DNA of 64,000 bases from Omphalotus guepiniiformis. Lineage: Eukaryota > Basidiomycota > Agaricomycetes > Agaricales > Omphalotaceae. This document shows, piece after piece, positions 35,610-47,677 of this stretch (position 1 is its first letter; each line of letters opens with the position of its first letter). The stretch covers positions 1,612,001-1,676,000 of the forward strand of contig JAQOOI010000070.1 in the NCBI GenBank assembly GCA_028554645.1, given 5' to 3'. The position numbers and the translations under genes are program-made. The notes under the pieces were generated by a model. The model saw only the letters and a program-made list of their open reading frames with translations. It did not search any database and was not told the DNA's origin.

Positions 35610-37048
35610 ATGTGGAAGCCAAGTGCTAAAGATTTTGCTGCTCTTGAAAGAGAATCATTCTGGACTGCTCATCAGCCTTTTCTTGAATCTGCGGGCTATC
35701 AGCTGCGTCCAAAGTACAAACCCGGATGGAAGCCAACTTGGAAGTCACAGAAAGAGATGGAGAAGAGTCCAGATAGGAGGACTCGCAAGGTGAGTATCCC
35801 TTTCAGATGCTTTGGGTATTAATAGCCACTTAGTATCATACTAGAGATCGTGGTTAATGGATGCTACCCGTGTACTCGACGAGAAGCCAGTTATGCTGAA
35901 GAAAGTGTCGAGCAAGACGTATCCTCATGAAGTTCAACTTGGACAGTACCTTACTTCTGGTGACTTGGGAAATGACAAGAGGAATCACTGCGTACCCATA
36001 TACGAAGTCCTTAATTCTCCTTTGGAACCTGACATACAGATCGTGGTCATGCCTAGGCTCCGAGCTTTTTACGATCCGCCTTTCGAAACTGTCGGGGAAT
36101 TCATTGACTGCCTTCGTCAGGTATTCGAGGTCTGTCCGTCTATTTCTTTTGTTGAAAACAAATCATTCATTCATTCTTCAGGGCATTCAATTCATGCACG
36201 AAAACTTCGTCGCTCACCGGTACATGTTCATAATTTTACCAAGTTCCCCTTCTCATACAACTTTGTTGCCACCAGCGATTGCACCGTGGACAACATCATG
36301 CTCGACCCTACCGATTTATACCCCAAAGGGTTCCACCCCATAGATCCCTCCAAAGACAAGACTTTCACACATGCCGCGAAACACATAACACGTACGGACT
36401 GCTGGCCTCGTTACTACCTAATTGATTTCGGGTTATCGAGAAAATACGATCCTTCACATGGTCCTCCGCTCGAGCTCCCCATCCGCGGAGGTGACAAATC
36501 CGTCCCAGAACATCATATCAAACCAGGGTCATCTGAGCCTCAAGAATGTAATCCTTTCCCTACTGATATTTACTACCTCGGAAATATGATTAAGGAATCC
36601 CTCTTACATTACCCTAAAACAGTATGTATCGCATATACTCCTCTATATATATTTGCATTAAACCTGTCCTCGTCCTTCATTCATATCTTTCAAGAACTTC
36701 AGACCTCTATCCTTCCTCATTCCCTTATGTCTTTCCATGACCCATGAAGATCCATTGGAACGACCAACTATCTTTGAAGTGGTCGAGCGTTTCGATGCAC
36801 TTTGTAGGGGCTTGACGTTAAAGCAGCTTCGCGAGTATCCTGCAACCACCTGGTATTGGAGTCCGATACAGTCTTATCGACACATCCAGTTAGCCTTCAA
36901 AGGTGTTCCTCCGGTACCTCCCTTGCCTGACGTTGACGCGGATTTGATGTCAAAGCACGACAAGGTATTTTATACGCAAAGTGGGCGGGATGACGAGGGT
37001 CGTGGGTCTAAGAAAAGAATATCTATGGTGAAGGAAAATGGTTTATGA
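35610..37048 (+). CDS. Protein kinase-like protein (basidiomycete HRDC family)
   Basis: A 400-aa protein from five exons (35610-35789, 35845-36129, 36182-36219, 36276-36621, 36695-37048), all phases closing. The N-terminus MWKPSAKDFAALERESFWTA is followed by a Trp/Lys-rich linker. The kinase fold starts at RSWLMDATRVLDEKPVMLKK with a candidate VAIK Lys. The catalytic loop is reassembled over an intron as GIQFMHENFVAHRDCTVDNI, with the proton-acceptor Asp and metal Asn kept. DFGLSRKY is present, as is DPLERPTIFEVVERF at the C-lobe end. The glycine loop is not obvious. The HRDC form with long inserts after NIMLDP (YPKGFHP) is typical of an expanded agaric kinase-like group of unknown substrate. 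A 50-residue tail after the kinase lobe is Pro/Asp then Lys/Arg-rich. Confidence 0.85.
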
Positions 37049-37491
37049 TACCTGAACGTAGGGATACCTGGCACCTTCATGCTTTCATCCTGCATTATTT
37101 CGAGTTATCTTAGATATATTCATAATTCATGAGCCATGATTGAAGAACATTTCGAGTGCTAAAGTGATCCACTCCCATATTACTCTCTTATACATACACC
37201 TTGAACATCGTGAAGCAACACGCAAATGGACAACATACCCTCTTCTATATCAACCAGGTACGTGTATACATAGCGTTTTGTAACCCTCGTAGCAGCTCGA
37301 TAAATTAGCCCATCGGAGCGCGACACCGCGCTCCAGTGAGAAAGAGACATTAACAAAGTGATCCTACGGTAGTTCACATATATATGCGCAGAGACGAACG
37401 AATGCAAGTATTCAAAACGAGTGTTTTTTACTGTCCACTTCACAGCCTCCAGATTCCCAACAACAATTTCACATAATCACCAATAAAGGTT
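37049..37491. other. Convergent 3' spacer
   Basis: Between the kinase-like stop and the GMC stop; holds both 3' UTRs. No coding signal is seen. Confidence 0.45.
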
Positions 37492-39964
37492 TTACGAGCC
37501 TTGCGCAATCAACGCAGAACCCCGCTCTGCAATGATATAAACTTGAGCTTGAGGGAATCCACCAGTAGCATATGGCTATCCAGACAAATATATCATATAT
37601 CAGCATCTTTTCACTGACCCATCGCTCTCAGACACTCACCAAGATAGACGCGTCAACAACGCGCAAGCCAGTCACACCTTTCACCTTAAGATCAGGTCCA
37701 ACCACTCCACCCTTATCAGTCGCCTTAGAGATCTTAGCAGTAGCCACCGGATGGTGCAGGGTATCCAACCAAGTACGAGCGTACTCCAGAATCTGGTCAT
37801 CAGTCGTGAGATTCGCTGCGTCGGAATTGGGCGAACCGAGGAAGCCATTGAATGCAGAGGCAGATAGGAACGTTTGCATGGACCTAACGGCTTGGACTGT
37901 GGCCTGTTGGTCGAATGTCGTCGATAGCAGACCTGGGTCAATCAAAGGATGGTCGAAGGCGGATGCCGAGGTGAGGGTGACGGAACCCCCTTGGAAATAC
38001 GTGTTAATCGAGTTGCGACGACAGAAAAATATCGGACAGGCCACTTACTGGATGTAGGTGATTGAACAACAACCGACGCAGATACCCAATTTCCTGACGT
38101 AGGCGAATTTTGATTAGGATTCGGCACAAAGGTATCCTGAAAAAAGACGATTATTCCTTCAAGACAAATCCGATCAGTCCCAAAAACATACCTCGAATGC
38201 GAAGGTGTAGTGAGGCGAGTTGGGTCCGGCAGATGGGTCAGGGTTCGTGCTCAGAGGAGGTACGCTCTGGTTCAGACGTAGATATCCAATTGTGTTGATC
38301 AACACACCACTAGCGGCAAACCCTGTCTGAGAAGCCTCCCACTGCCCAACGGCGGCACCCAACGCATTTGCGTCGTTGAAGATGCTGCTGAAGGTGGTCT
38401 GGTTGGTCGAGTACTGGATGACAAACATTCCTTGATCCTGCAGGTTCTGTCCGACGTCTGGGAGATTAACCACAGTGTGGATCCCCAATTTCGAGAGCTG
38501 GTTTTGTGGGCCGATACCTGAGAGCATCAACAGCTGAGGGGTTCCGATTGACCCAGCAGACAGAATAACTGAGTATCAAATGAGTAATAGTCAAGGTAAG
38601 ATGTCCAGGACAATTTTACCTTCTTTCGAGGCTGTTAACTGGAAAGACGGTGCTTTATAAAGACATGAGCGCATACTTTGGTGGTTATATGGTGTAGATT
38701 ACATACCTGAAGCATTCTGAGCAAAGTGCACTGTACGCAAATCCGTTGAACATGTGGCACCAGTAAGCTTGGTCACTTGAGTTTGAAGCAGCAGATCAAT
38801 ATTGGAACGCGAGTTTAACGCGGGTGTCAAGAAAGCTGTTGAAGAATCACTGCGAGAACCGTGACCGACGGTGCTTTGCATCCAGCCTTTCTCTCAAATC
38901 AGAGTCGTTTCGTGATCTATATAGAAAGCGAAGACATACCGAATCCCAGACCATTTCCGGAGTTCAAGTCAAGATTGAACTTATATTGACCGCCAATTTC
39001 ATCAACAGCCTTGAAAATTAAATTATCGAAGGTGGTGACATTCGCAGTCAAGCTTGTGAGCAATGGACCATTGCCATGCACAGCTGGGTTGAATTCGCCT
39101 GTATCGTCACGGTTGGACCAATCCGGTACGTGTTGTTCGTTCTTAAAAAACGAATATTTCCGTTCCGTCAATGACTCTGAATCGTTAGTCGCGGCAGAAC
39201 TTACCTTGAGAATGAAAGGCATTAATGAATTCCAGGACCAGCCCTGGTCTCCCGAAACTTTAGCGATACGATCGAAATCTTCACTTGGGCCACGAGAGTA
39301 CACCATAGCATCTGCGGAAAGTTTCTGCATCAGAAAAGCAGTCATAGGTCGGAGTGCATAACAAGATTTACTGAGGGCGCTGCTACCTCCCATAACCAGA
39401 CCCCGAGGATATGCAAGCGAGCGACCATTCAACCCCGTCTTTTCGAAAGAATTCAGTACGTCGTGAACCTTGTGACATGATATGAACCTCACTTGATCAG
39501 TGGTAACATACTGCCAGTCAAATTGAGTACCAGATGCAGATCCTGCCAGAAGCGGACAATGGAGCGAGTCCGTCCCGGCACCAGCATCCCTGGAAATCAT
39601 CAGCAACGCGACTTTCAATGAAGAAGATCGAGTACTCACGAAAGACCAGCTTCTATGACTAGAACTTTAACAGAAGGGTTCTCTGAAAGTCGGGAGGCCA
39701 CGACACCGCCTGCCTAAATCAAAAAACAGTTGATTCAATCAGAGATTTACGCTGACACCAGAATTCCGAACCGTTCCCGCTGAAAGAAAGCGCGCATGTC
39801 AGAAAAAAAAGTCCAACTGACGGTAATCAAGTCTTACCTCCAACTATGATGTAGTCGTAATGTTTTGATACAACCGCGCCCGGATTCGTATATATCGCGG
39901 CATGAGCAATGCTGGAGATGCTTGAAATGAGTGATACCAACTTGAGGTGATGTAAATGGCGCAT
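37492..39964 (-). CDS. GMC oxidoreductase (secreted, aryl-alcohol-oxidase-like)
   Basis: A 608-aa FAD enzyme from thirteen exons (39838-39964, 39772-39779, 39640-39713, 39493-39589, 39372-39438, 39205-39311, 38940-39174, 38707-38886, 38620-38652, 38192-38568, 38049-38136, 37640-37989, 37492-37575), with every phase closing. The signal peptide is [20 protein letters not shown]. The FAD dinucleotide fold [20 protein letters not shown] is completed only through an 8-nt exon. GMC signatures: [20 protein letters not shown], then [18 protein letters not shown]. The first active-site His is in [12 protein letters not shown]. The second normally lies before PQ/TQ in the last exon, but here it reads [12 protein letters not shown], so Phe replaces His. 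The family oxidises alcohols or sugars and often feeds H2O2 to peroxidases in plant-litter decay; the substrate is not known here. It ends [12 protein letters not shown]. Confidence 0.93.
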
Positions 39965-42761
39965 TGTAGGAGCTGGTACGAATAAAAACGAATGCAAGGG
40001 GGGGATTATTTATGTGTATAGCCTGGCCAATATACTATAGCATAAGTTTGATGCACGGGTCTGATGGCAGATGTCGTTGAAGACGGCTCACGATGACTAA
40101 AGGACAAGGCCCCGGATATATGCACTCAATGTCATTCCCTTGCATCAAAACCGGAGGCTGTATAAGCCTGTTCAATTGGCCAATTGATTTGAGCGCGCAA
40201 TTGTGTCTATAGAATTCACTTACCCCAGGCTAGCCAAAATCTTTATCAACTTGTCCGCTCCATTTAGATTGCAATCGACCGCCAAAAGGCCCAAAGCTCC
40301 GTTTCATGTTGTAGTACGTCTACGAGCGTTAAATGGAAACATATGATGTTTCCTTCAGCGAGATTGAGTGTGAGTATGTTGAGAAGACAGTGACAGCTAG
40401 TCCAGGGGGATGTATGCTCGTCGTTACCGTACTAGTACTCGAGGAAACAGTTGAAAACGCGATTGACAACAAAGTGCTGCAGATTGTAGTTGACCGGCCC
40501 TCACACGTGCCGTAGCTTGCCACAGGTACGCCCTCTACCGCCGCTCACCGAAACTCCTACTAACGGCTTGTACGGAAGCAACATAAGTTACTCTGAAGTT
40601 CCTCCCTGGAGAATTTTTCCATCTTCTTCTACTTACTCATGCACAACTCACAACTCCGGGCGAAGCGTCAATTACCAATGAACCGAAGACTTCGACTTAC
40701 TCAGGCAGGTTTTGGGCCCTTCAGGCTATCATCTCGTCAGCGAAACATTGGCGAAACATGTCAGGTCCCAGTGGCTGGTCCTGGGAGTATCTCAGTCTGA
40801 TTCTGTCGCAGGTCTGTTGCTACGAACGCGGAAGGTCAAAGCTCTACGGGTCGAAATGTCGAATGATATCTACACTTGGTAACCTACAGTGCTCCATACG
40901 ATTGACAACACATCGAGTTAGTATATACATATGCACTGCCAGCGCACTCTCACCCATTGACGTGATTCTTCCCTCCCAGGCTCGCTGATGAACGGCGCCA
41001 GGCTGCGTCGAGAACGCTAATCATGGCCCGTGTAGAATGTGTTTAATCTCCATGTTTCAACTTTCAACGGCGAGCGCTCAAGTAACCGATTTTATTCTTG
41101 TCAATGGAGGGCGCTCTTTTTCTGTCCGCCGCCGCCGGCATTCGTTCTCTTATGGAGTAACGAATCCGCCCCTTCCATCTGTTCCTGTGTACCTGCCAAT
41201 CCCAATCCCGATTGCACATCTCCACGTCTCCTCGGAGCTCGCGACGTATTTGGTTGGCTCGATCCAAAGGTCCATGGTATGAAGGACAGGGCCCGCCACG
41301 AGTGACGAACATCTGGCCGTCGTTGTGCTGGAGCGATTTGCATGCAGTTGTTCCTATGTTCATCCCCTGGGTGCGACACATAATGCAGCTTGGTCCTTTT
41401 TTGTTCCTGACTATCGATTTTGTATACTGACAGTGACATTGATATCATGCGACAATGCGTTGTACCGTCTTCTCGGTGTATATGCCGATCTGTCACATGC
41501 AGGTAAGCATTGTATCAGAATGTAATTAATGAATGTAGATCCCCACAAACTCGGGGGAGGCCAGGGAGGGCCTCGTATTTGCATATCTTCTGCCTGCTGG
41601 GACTCTGACCTCTGGGGACTAGTTCCTAAATGTCGCGAGAACAGGCAAGGCTGGAAAAAATATGAAAATTACGTTCGACTTCGTCCTTTTGTCGAGAGAT
41701 TGGGTGTTTTTTCGGTTTTCTGAACGACGGATCGAATAAGCTTATTTTATAGGGCAAGATTCACACTGAATGAACCAGCACTTGGCCTCAAATCGCTGTC
41801 CTCTGGCTGTCCTACTGGTTACTGCACGCATATCAAGGACCGAGCCAAGAAAGTTTCGCTTGAAGAGTTGCCATGAAACCAGAAGCTAGGGCGCCTACAT
41901 TCCCCATAGTCAACTGTCTGAGGTCTCCAAGGGTCTCCACATTCAATCCATGGAACACTGGAGTCGTATGGCGGCTGCGGAGTAGTTGTAACCACTCACA
42001 CTAACAGTGACGGTCTAGAGCTTTCAGAATTCAGCTGGAGTGCAGCAACAGCAAGACACCAGCAAGACACCAAGACGGTCCGGGTATTCTTTTCCGGCAA
42101 GATAGATATATGTATGCCGCTTAGAACTTCGTCACATTTGTACTATCCGATATCATTACGCGTATTACGCGTCCTCATACATAAACCTGAGAGCAACTTT
42201 AATGAAGGAACTGCATATGTGAGCCTGGACGAATAAACCCCGGTGATAGTTCCGTGCAATGAGAATGCACCTGTTCTTTTCCGGTGGACTCGTGGCCGCA
42301 GACAGACTGTGCTCGAGCCTGACAGATCACTGCATAGCTACGGGCTCTGAGCGCGAGCTGCTGTGAGTCGGGGCCGAGTCAGGTTCGGCTGTGTACCCTT
42401 TCCTCAGTCCTGCTTCCTGCTTCCTCCGTAGAATCTTGTTATTTAGAGAGGACAGTTCTGCATTAGACACATCGACAGTAAGTCTGAGAGAAAAGGAATC
42501 TCCACTGACCAGCATTGTTCAAGTGGAAATTCCAAATCGTTTCCTGACAATTCTGAGTTGACTGTAACGGGGCGAGCAAGGCGCACGTGGCGGACCGTCA
42601 CCTACCTCATTGTCGGCTGCACACTAAGCGCTGGACGAATTTGTTCATCTTTCACTTTCACCTTACATACCCCGTCGACTCAAGCTCGGTGGGACAAGAC
42701 TTTCATTGGCATAGAACAAAAAGAAGCTGGCTTTCACTTCAATTCCTTTTCTCAAGATTGA
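39965..42761. other. 2.8-kb divergent intergenic region
   Basis: Separates the GMC gene (minus) from the EH-like gene (plus). Small frames near 40330-40520 and 41040-41500 overlap each other on both strands and show no domain, so I call none. A short partial duplication (cagcaagacac twice) lies near 42048-42070. Confidence 0.45.
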
Positions 42762-45442
42762 ATGTCTTCACGACGACTTGATCTACACGCTTCTGCGCTC
42801 AGCGATGCTGAATATGACCTCTATACGTCCAGTTTGGCGGACATTACTCTTACTGAAGGGAACGATGCTGAAGAACACGATGATGCCTACTATGAACAGC
42901 TGTCAATGGGTGTCCGTGAGGTTAGAGCTTGGCTTCGGGGCCGGTACTCTCATGTGCCTGCGACTGCAATTGATAACGTGAGTTCAGTTCAACTCTTCTT
43001 TCATGATATTTTTTTTTTTGATATGTCTTGTAGATTCTACGGCTCTTTTCACCTAACCTTTCTCAAGCTGATACACTGTCAGGCGGCCAATTCTTTGCTG
43101 CCCTGAGACTTGTTGTGCACGCAGAATCTGGGAAAGAAGTTGATCGTGCTCTTGCTTTTGTTCAAGGTGCGATTCACGATCACATTGTTCATGAGCGTCG
43201 TATCTAACACATACCATTAGCACATCCAAGTAGTACCCCGCTCTCGCGACCGTCGTCTCCTCCCAAACGTCCGGCACCTCCTGCGCCTTCTCGAAGATCC
43301 ACTGATACTGTTACAACTACAGCTAATGGCAGTTTCAATCCTTTTTCTACCTCGTCTACCGCTGCACCGCCGCCTGTTCATCCATCTTCCTCATCAAACA
43401 ACCCATTCTTTAATTCCCGCAGCAAATCCAATACCGGTACCGGTGCCCCATCTTCTACACGCTCTCATGAAGGCGCACTAGAATCTGCTCCATCGAAGCT
43501 TCCTCCTCTTCCACCTCGCAAACCACCTCCCCCAATCCCTACATCGAATGTCCTCCAACCTCCACCCCGCCATGGATCTCTCCTAACATCCTCATTGTTA
43601 GCCTCAAAATCTGCCCCTGTGGGTTCTTCCGCCTCTGGGTTCGCTTCTTCGCCTTTTGGAACCAGTACGCAATCTACACCACCACCACCACCGCCTCCAC
43701 CGAAAACAGCATCGCATGTCGCTCATGTCACTTCTACATTGATGAAGCAGAGCCTGCAGGCATCTAAGACAGGACAGACAATGAAAAAAGCCGAAGAACA
43801 GCTAGAACGTGAGAGGATTCTGAGCGTGCTGAAAAGCTCTGCGGGGTCAGCGGCCAATTCGCCTTTTGCTGTTGCTGCGGCGGAGGAAGCGAAGAAGAGG
43901 AGTTCGAGTCCGAGTAAACTTGGGTATGCATCAAGTTCGTCTTCGTATACATCGAGTGAAGGCGCTGGTCATGAGCGGGGCCGGGACCAGGCACCACCGC
44001 TTCCTCGAAGAAAGAAACCTTCACCCCCTGTGTCGACGAGTTCGTTCCAACAAGTGGCGCTTGCAGGAACTGGCTTCCCCTCGTCGGCATCCACATCGTC
44101 TGCAGCTACTTCATCCACCTCTTCCACGGCATTTTCAACCTTTCCCGCAAATCCATTTAACCGTGGTACTTTCCGATCTCAATCGGTTTCAGAGTCTCCA
44201 CATGAGTCACCGTCAAGTTCGCCGTCTAGGAAATACATAGAGCTCTCTGCGCCCCCGAAGCATCCTGATCAGAATCCGAGTCCGAATCAAGGACAGAGTC
44301 AGGTACAAGGACAGCAGAGTTATCGCAAGCCCCCACCGCCTATACCTCCGAATTTGGGGACTACGATGAATTCGTCTGGTTTTAATGCAGGAGCTGGATC
44401 TGGGTCGGAGAGAAATCATAGACGCGCCCCATCGTTCACGAATACCTCCTACTCCCCGCTTCGAGAGCGTGAAGGTGACAACGAATCCTTCGAGATGATT
44501 TATGGACCTGGGATCGGAGTGGGTACACCCGGTGGTGGTGTTGATAGTATCGGAACGAAGTCTGCGTCGCCTTATGTCTCGTCGTTCTCGAGGACACCTT
44601 CGGATACGACACCTACATCGTCGATGCGGAGACTCCCTTCTACTTTTGGAGATGGGAGTGGGGGAGGTGGTAGGAATGGTAGTGAGGAATCTCCTACGGC
44701 GAGGGTGTTTAGGAGCAAGTCGTTACATCATCCCAGTCCGCCTTCGTCGGCTGGTCGGAGTCGGTTTGGTGGTGCGAGTGAAGAGAGGGAAGGAGGGTCA
44801 CCGTTTTCGAGTGTGGTAGGTAGGAGTGGGGATGAGGATCTGGATACGCAGACGTTGAGGAAACCTCCTGTGAGAAGGAGAAGACCTGAGAGTGTTCAGG
44901 TTTTGATGGGTGGTGGTGGGTCTGGTGGACCTGGTGGAACGATAAGTCGACGTATGAGTTTTACAAACTCTGGTGGTGCGACGAATGGGAATGGGAATGG
45001 GATTGGTGGGCAGCAGCAGTATGAGAGTCCATTGAAGACGCTAGCTGCTAGTTTTCAGCCGCAGTTACAGCAGTTACAGCCAAAGTTTGATAAGGCTTTG
45101 TTTAAAGCTGAAGCTGGACTGAGTCGGAGGGGGTTCGTACGTGGTGGTGATCATGGGATTGGATCATCGAAGAGGAAGGAGGAGAAGGAAGGACTGATGA
45201 GAGGTGGGTGGGAGGATGCGGATGTGTTGAGTGATGGTAGTAGTGATGGGATTGGGAATGGGAGTAGGGGTAGGATTGGTGTTGGTGTTGGTGGTGGGGG
45301 TGATAGATGGAGAAGTCGGAGTCATGGGTCGGGGAGAAAAGAGGTTGATTTGGATTTGGAAGATAGGGATCAGTGGGTTGGGGTGGAGAAGGATAATTTG
45401 AAGTGGCCTGTTGGTGAAGGTGAAGGATGGAGACCTTTGTAG
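42762..45442 (+). CDS. EH/EF-hand-like domain protein with poly-proline and Ser-rich regions
   Basis: An 856-aa protein from three exons (42762-42977, 43034-43166, 43221-45442), phases closing. The N-terminal 120 residues (MSSRRLDLHASALSDAEYDL ... VPATAIDNILRLFSPN, then LSGGQFFAALRLVVHAESGK) look like an EH/EF-hand-type helical domain as in endocytic and Irs4/Tax4-type proteins. The rest is disordered: Pro-rich stretches (RPAPPAPSRR, LPPLPPRKPPPPIP, a run of eight prolines) that could bind SH3 domains, an amphipathic LMKQSLQASKTGQTMKKAEE helix near residues 315-345, then long Ser/Gly-rich sequence. The C-terminal 60 residues alternate Gly, Arg and Asp. Likely a cytosolic scaffold in endocytosis or phosphoinositide signalling; this is inference from the domain layout only. 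Confidence 0.75.
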
Positions 45443-45904
45443 GTGATGGATGGCGCTTTGGAAGGTGATAGATTTCGAACTTGAGGTGTTGTTGGAGAGA
45501 AGCTGTTCATTTTTGTATTTGTATTGTGTCTCTTTCATGGCCAATTGTGTATTTGGGGATAGATTATCATTTACATTTTTGAGTATCAATCTTGTATCGT
45601 ATACATACAGACATACATCATACATATTTCTTTATTGCCCCCTCACGTTGCAACACAGTGATTGGCTGGCTACATTGACAGGTAGTAAGTAAGTTGCTTG
45701 TTGGCCACGAACCTGTGGTGTACTCGCGATAAACTGAATAAATACTCAGTCACGAAGTGAACAGTATCTCGATCCAAGACGCTACTTAGGGGCAACTTAG
45801 GAGTTCCTTTTGCCGTGCTAATCTTTGTTTGTTTCTAAAGCTATGACCTTCTAATCAACACAATCCCAACACGTGCACCCACTGGACACATCGATCCCTC
45901 CTCG
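45443..45904. other. Tandem intergenic spacer
   Basis: Between two plus-strand genes; holds a 3' UTR and a promoter. Nothing further is seen. Confidence 0.45.
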
Positions 45905-47268
45905 ATGCCTCCACGTTTTACCCCTCCACCCAAGAGCTCATTCTTCCCTTCAAATGACCAGTCAACGTACAGAGATCTATGGCTATTCGAAGAGAGACTC
46001 AAAACGAACGCTTCGAGCTTGAAGAAACGGAAAGCTAGATACCAACGTAAGTTTGTTTGTCGTACCATTTTTGCCCCACAGTCACTTCATTCATTCATAT
46101 ACCATTATACGCAAAAGAGATCTTTTGGGGGAAGGGTTCTGATTAGTTTTTTACGCTGTTTATATTTTTTAGTTTTTCTGGTTCAGCTACTAGCAGTGAT
46201 TACTTTCTTGCTATGGGAAGTTCTTGCACCTTCGGAATCTTCGGTTTTAGCGATTCCGTATACGTTGCTCCTTCAACGAATTCTACCAGATATTTACCCA
46301 CCGGACTCGAGAGCTGAAGTTCATCCGTATCTTACTAGTGGTCTGCTTTTTGTTAGCGTCACTACGTTAGTATTGTTCTTTGCGAGTGGGATGTATTCAG
46401 AGAAGATTGCGTATGCGAATAAGTGGGTTTCTTTTTATCTACTTAGACTGCAGGATCACCAATGCTGATATCGGAGCGATGCAGATATGTACCGCATGCC
46501 AACAAAGCGTTGAGGTCTTTCAATATGTACCTAAATGTCCGCAAACCACCCCTTCGATCCAAGTTTTATCTGAATCCTTTATCTTTCTTCTTTCCCCGCC
46601 CACACGATCCACCGTCTCCTTCGAGTGCGCGTAATGAAAGTCGCTCACCAACACCTCGCTCTTCCCGTTCACTTTCACCAGAACCTAGAAATTCCGGTAC
46701 TGGGACGAGCAAACGCTCAGCATCAAAATCCACTTCCATCCCCATCTCACCTATCCCACCCGCTTCAAACCCTCGTGGAGAACTCATCTTTTCCTCCCGT
46801 GTGGATCGAGGATTCCGGGAATCATATGAGAGATACAGAGCTGCGTTGGAGAGACGGAGGGAGGAAAAGGATAGGGAGAAGATTAAGAAAAAGTGGTGGG
46901 GACGGTTGTTTTATTGGGTTAAAGGCGAGCCACCGTTGCTTGGGGGTCAAAGTCTTGGGCATGTACGCTCGGTATCGAACACTTCTACGTCGTCTTCTGG
47001 GAGAGGGAGGGGAAGTAGATCGGGGACGCCGCCTGGTTCGGCGAGTGGCTCGTTGAGGGTGAAAGACAAGTTGTCTGGAACACCGCCGTCGTCTCCTGGG
47101 ACTTCTGGGTCGTCTGCTTTCGGTCGAGAGGGTGGTGGTGGTGGTAAAGGGAAGCAGAGAAGTGAGAGAAGTGCTTCGCCATCGAGAAGGTTTGAAGGTA
47201 GGGAAGAGGTAGATATGAGAACTATGGCGCTGGAGAGAAGTTGGGGGTTGTCTGGTTCTGGTTCTTGA
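45905..47268 (+). CDS. SPO7: Spo7-like protein (Nem1-Spo7 phosphatase regulatory subunit)
   Basis: A 391-aa protein from three exons (45905-46046, 46173-46422, 46485-47268). Spo7 binds and activates the Nem1 phosphatase at the nuclear envelope/ER, which dephosphorylates Pah1 lipin and so controls phospholipid versus triglyceride synthesis. The family core is visible: YRDLWLFEERLKTNASSLKK at the N-terminus, two membrane helices (LFLVQLLAVITFLLWEVL and LLFVSVTTLVLFFASGMY), then KYVPHANKALRSFNMYLNVR in the last exon. The remaining 230 residues are a Ser/Arg/Gly-rich basic tail with RGFRESYERYRAALERRREE and a WWGRLFYWVKGEPPLLGG patch, longer than in yeast. Both introns restore the family order, which supports the model. 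Confidence 0.85.
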
Positions 47269-47677
47269 TGCTTGTGTGTATGTTATCCAATTCATAACCA
47301 TATCCAAGAGCTATGTGTGTCTTTTAATCTATACAAGTGCTGGACAATGATTTACTAGAAATTCAGTACAGTGTCATACGTAGTTGCAGTCTCCGTTCAA
47401 TCTTTTGAAAGTGCTTTGCCTGTATATGGATTCATAGATAGAATACTTTATTTCTCACTAGACTTGAGCTTGACCACCTCACGTTTAACGTCTTTAAGAT
47501 TCTTAGAAAATACAATGTTGGCTGCGTGGTACACACTTAGTACGCGACGGTGCGTGCATGCTTCAACTGAGGATCATCCGTCGGTCCGCTCGAGCCGAGA
47601 TGATTTATCGCCGTACCGGCGATATGTGAAGAAGTATCTCAACGGACTCCTCCCTCTCTTCCTTCTTGACTTCCACG
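47269..47677. other. Tandem intergenic spacer
   Basis: Between the Spo7-like stop and the carboxypeptidase start; probable promoter of the latter. No gene is seen. Confidence 0.45.

Noticed and set aside
40330..41730. Overlapping small frames on both strands between the GMC and EH-like genes
   Set aside because: Mutually overlapping, Arg/His/Cys-rich in a random way, no motif and no start context.
43764..45625. Frames opposite and alongside the EH-like gene
   Set aside because: Shadow frames of a Ser/Gly/Pro-rich exon.
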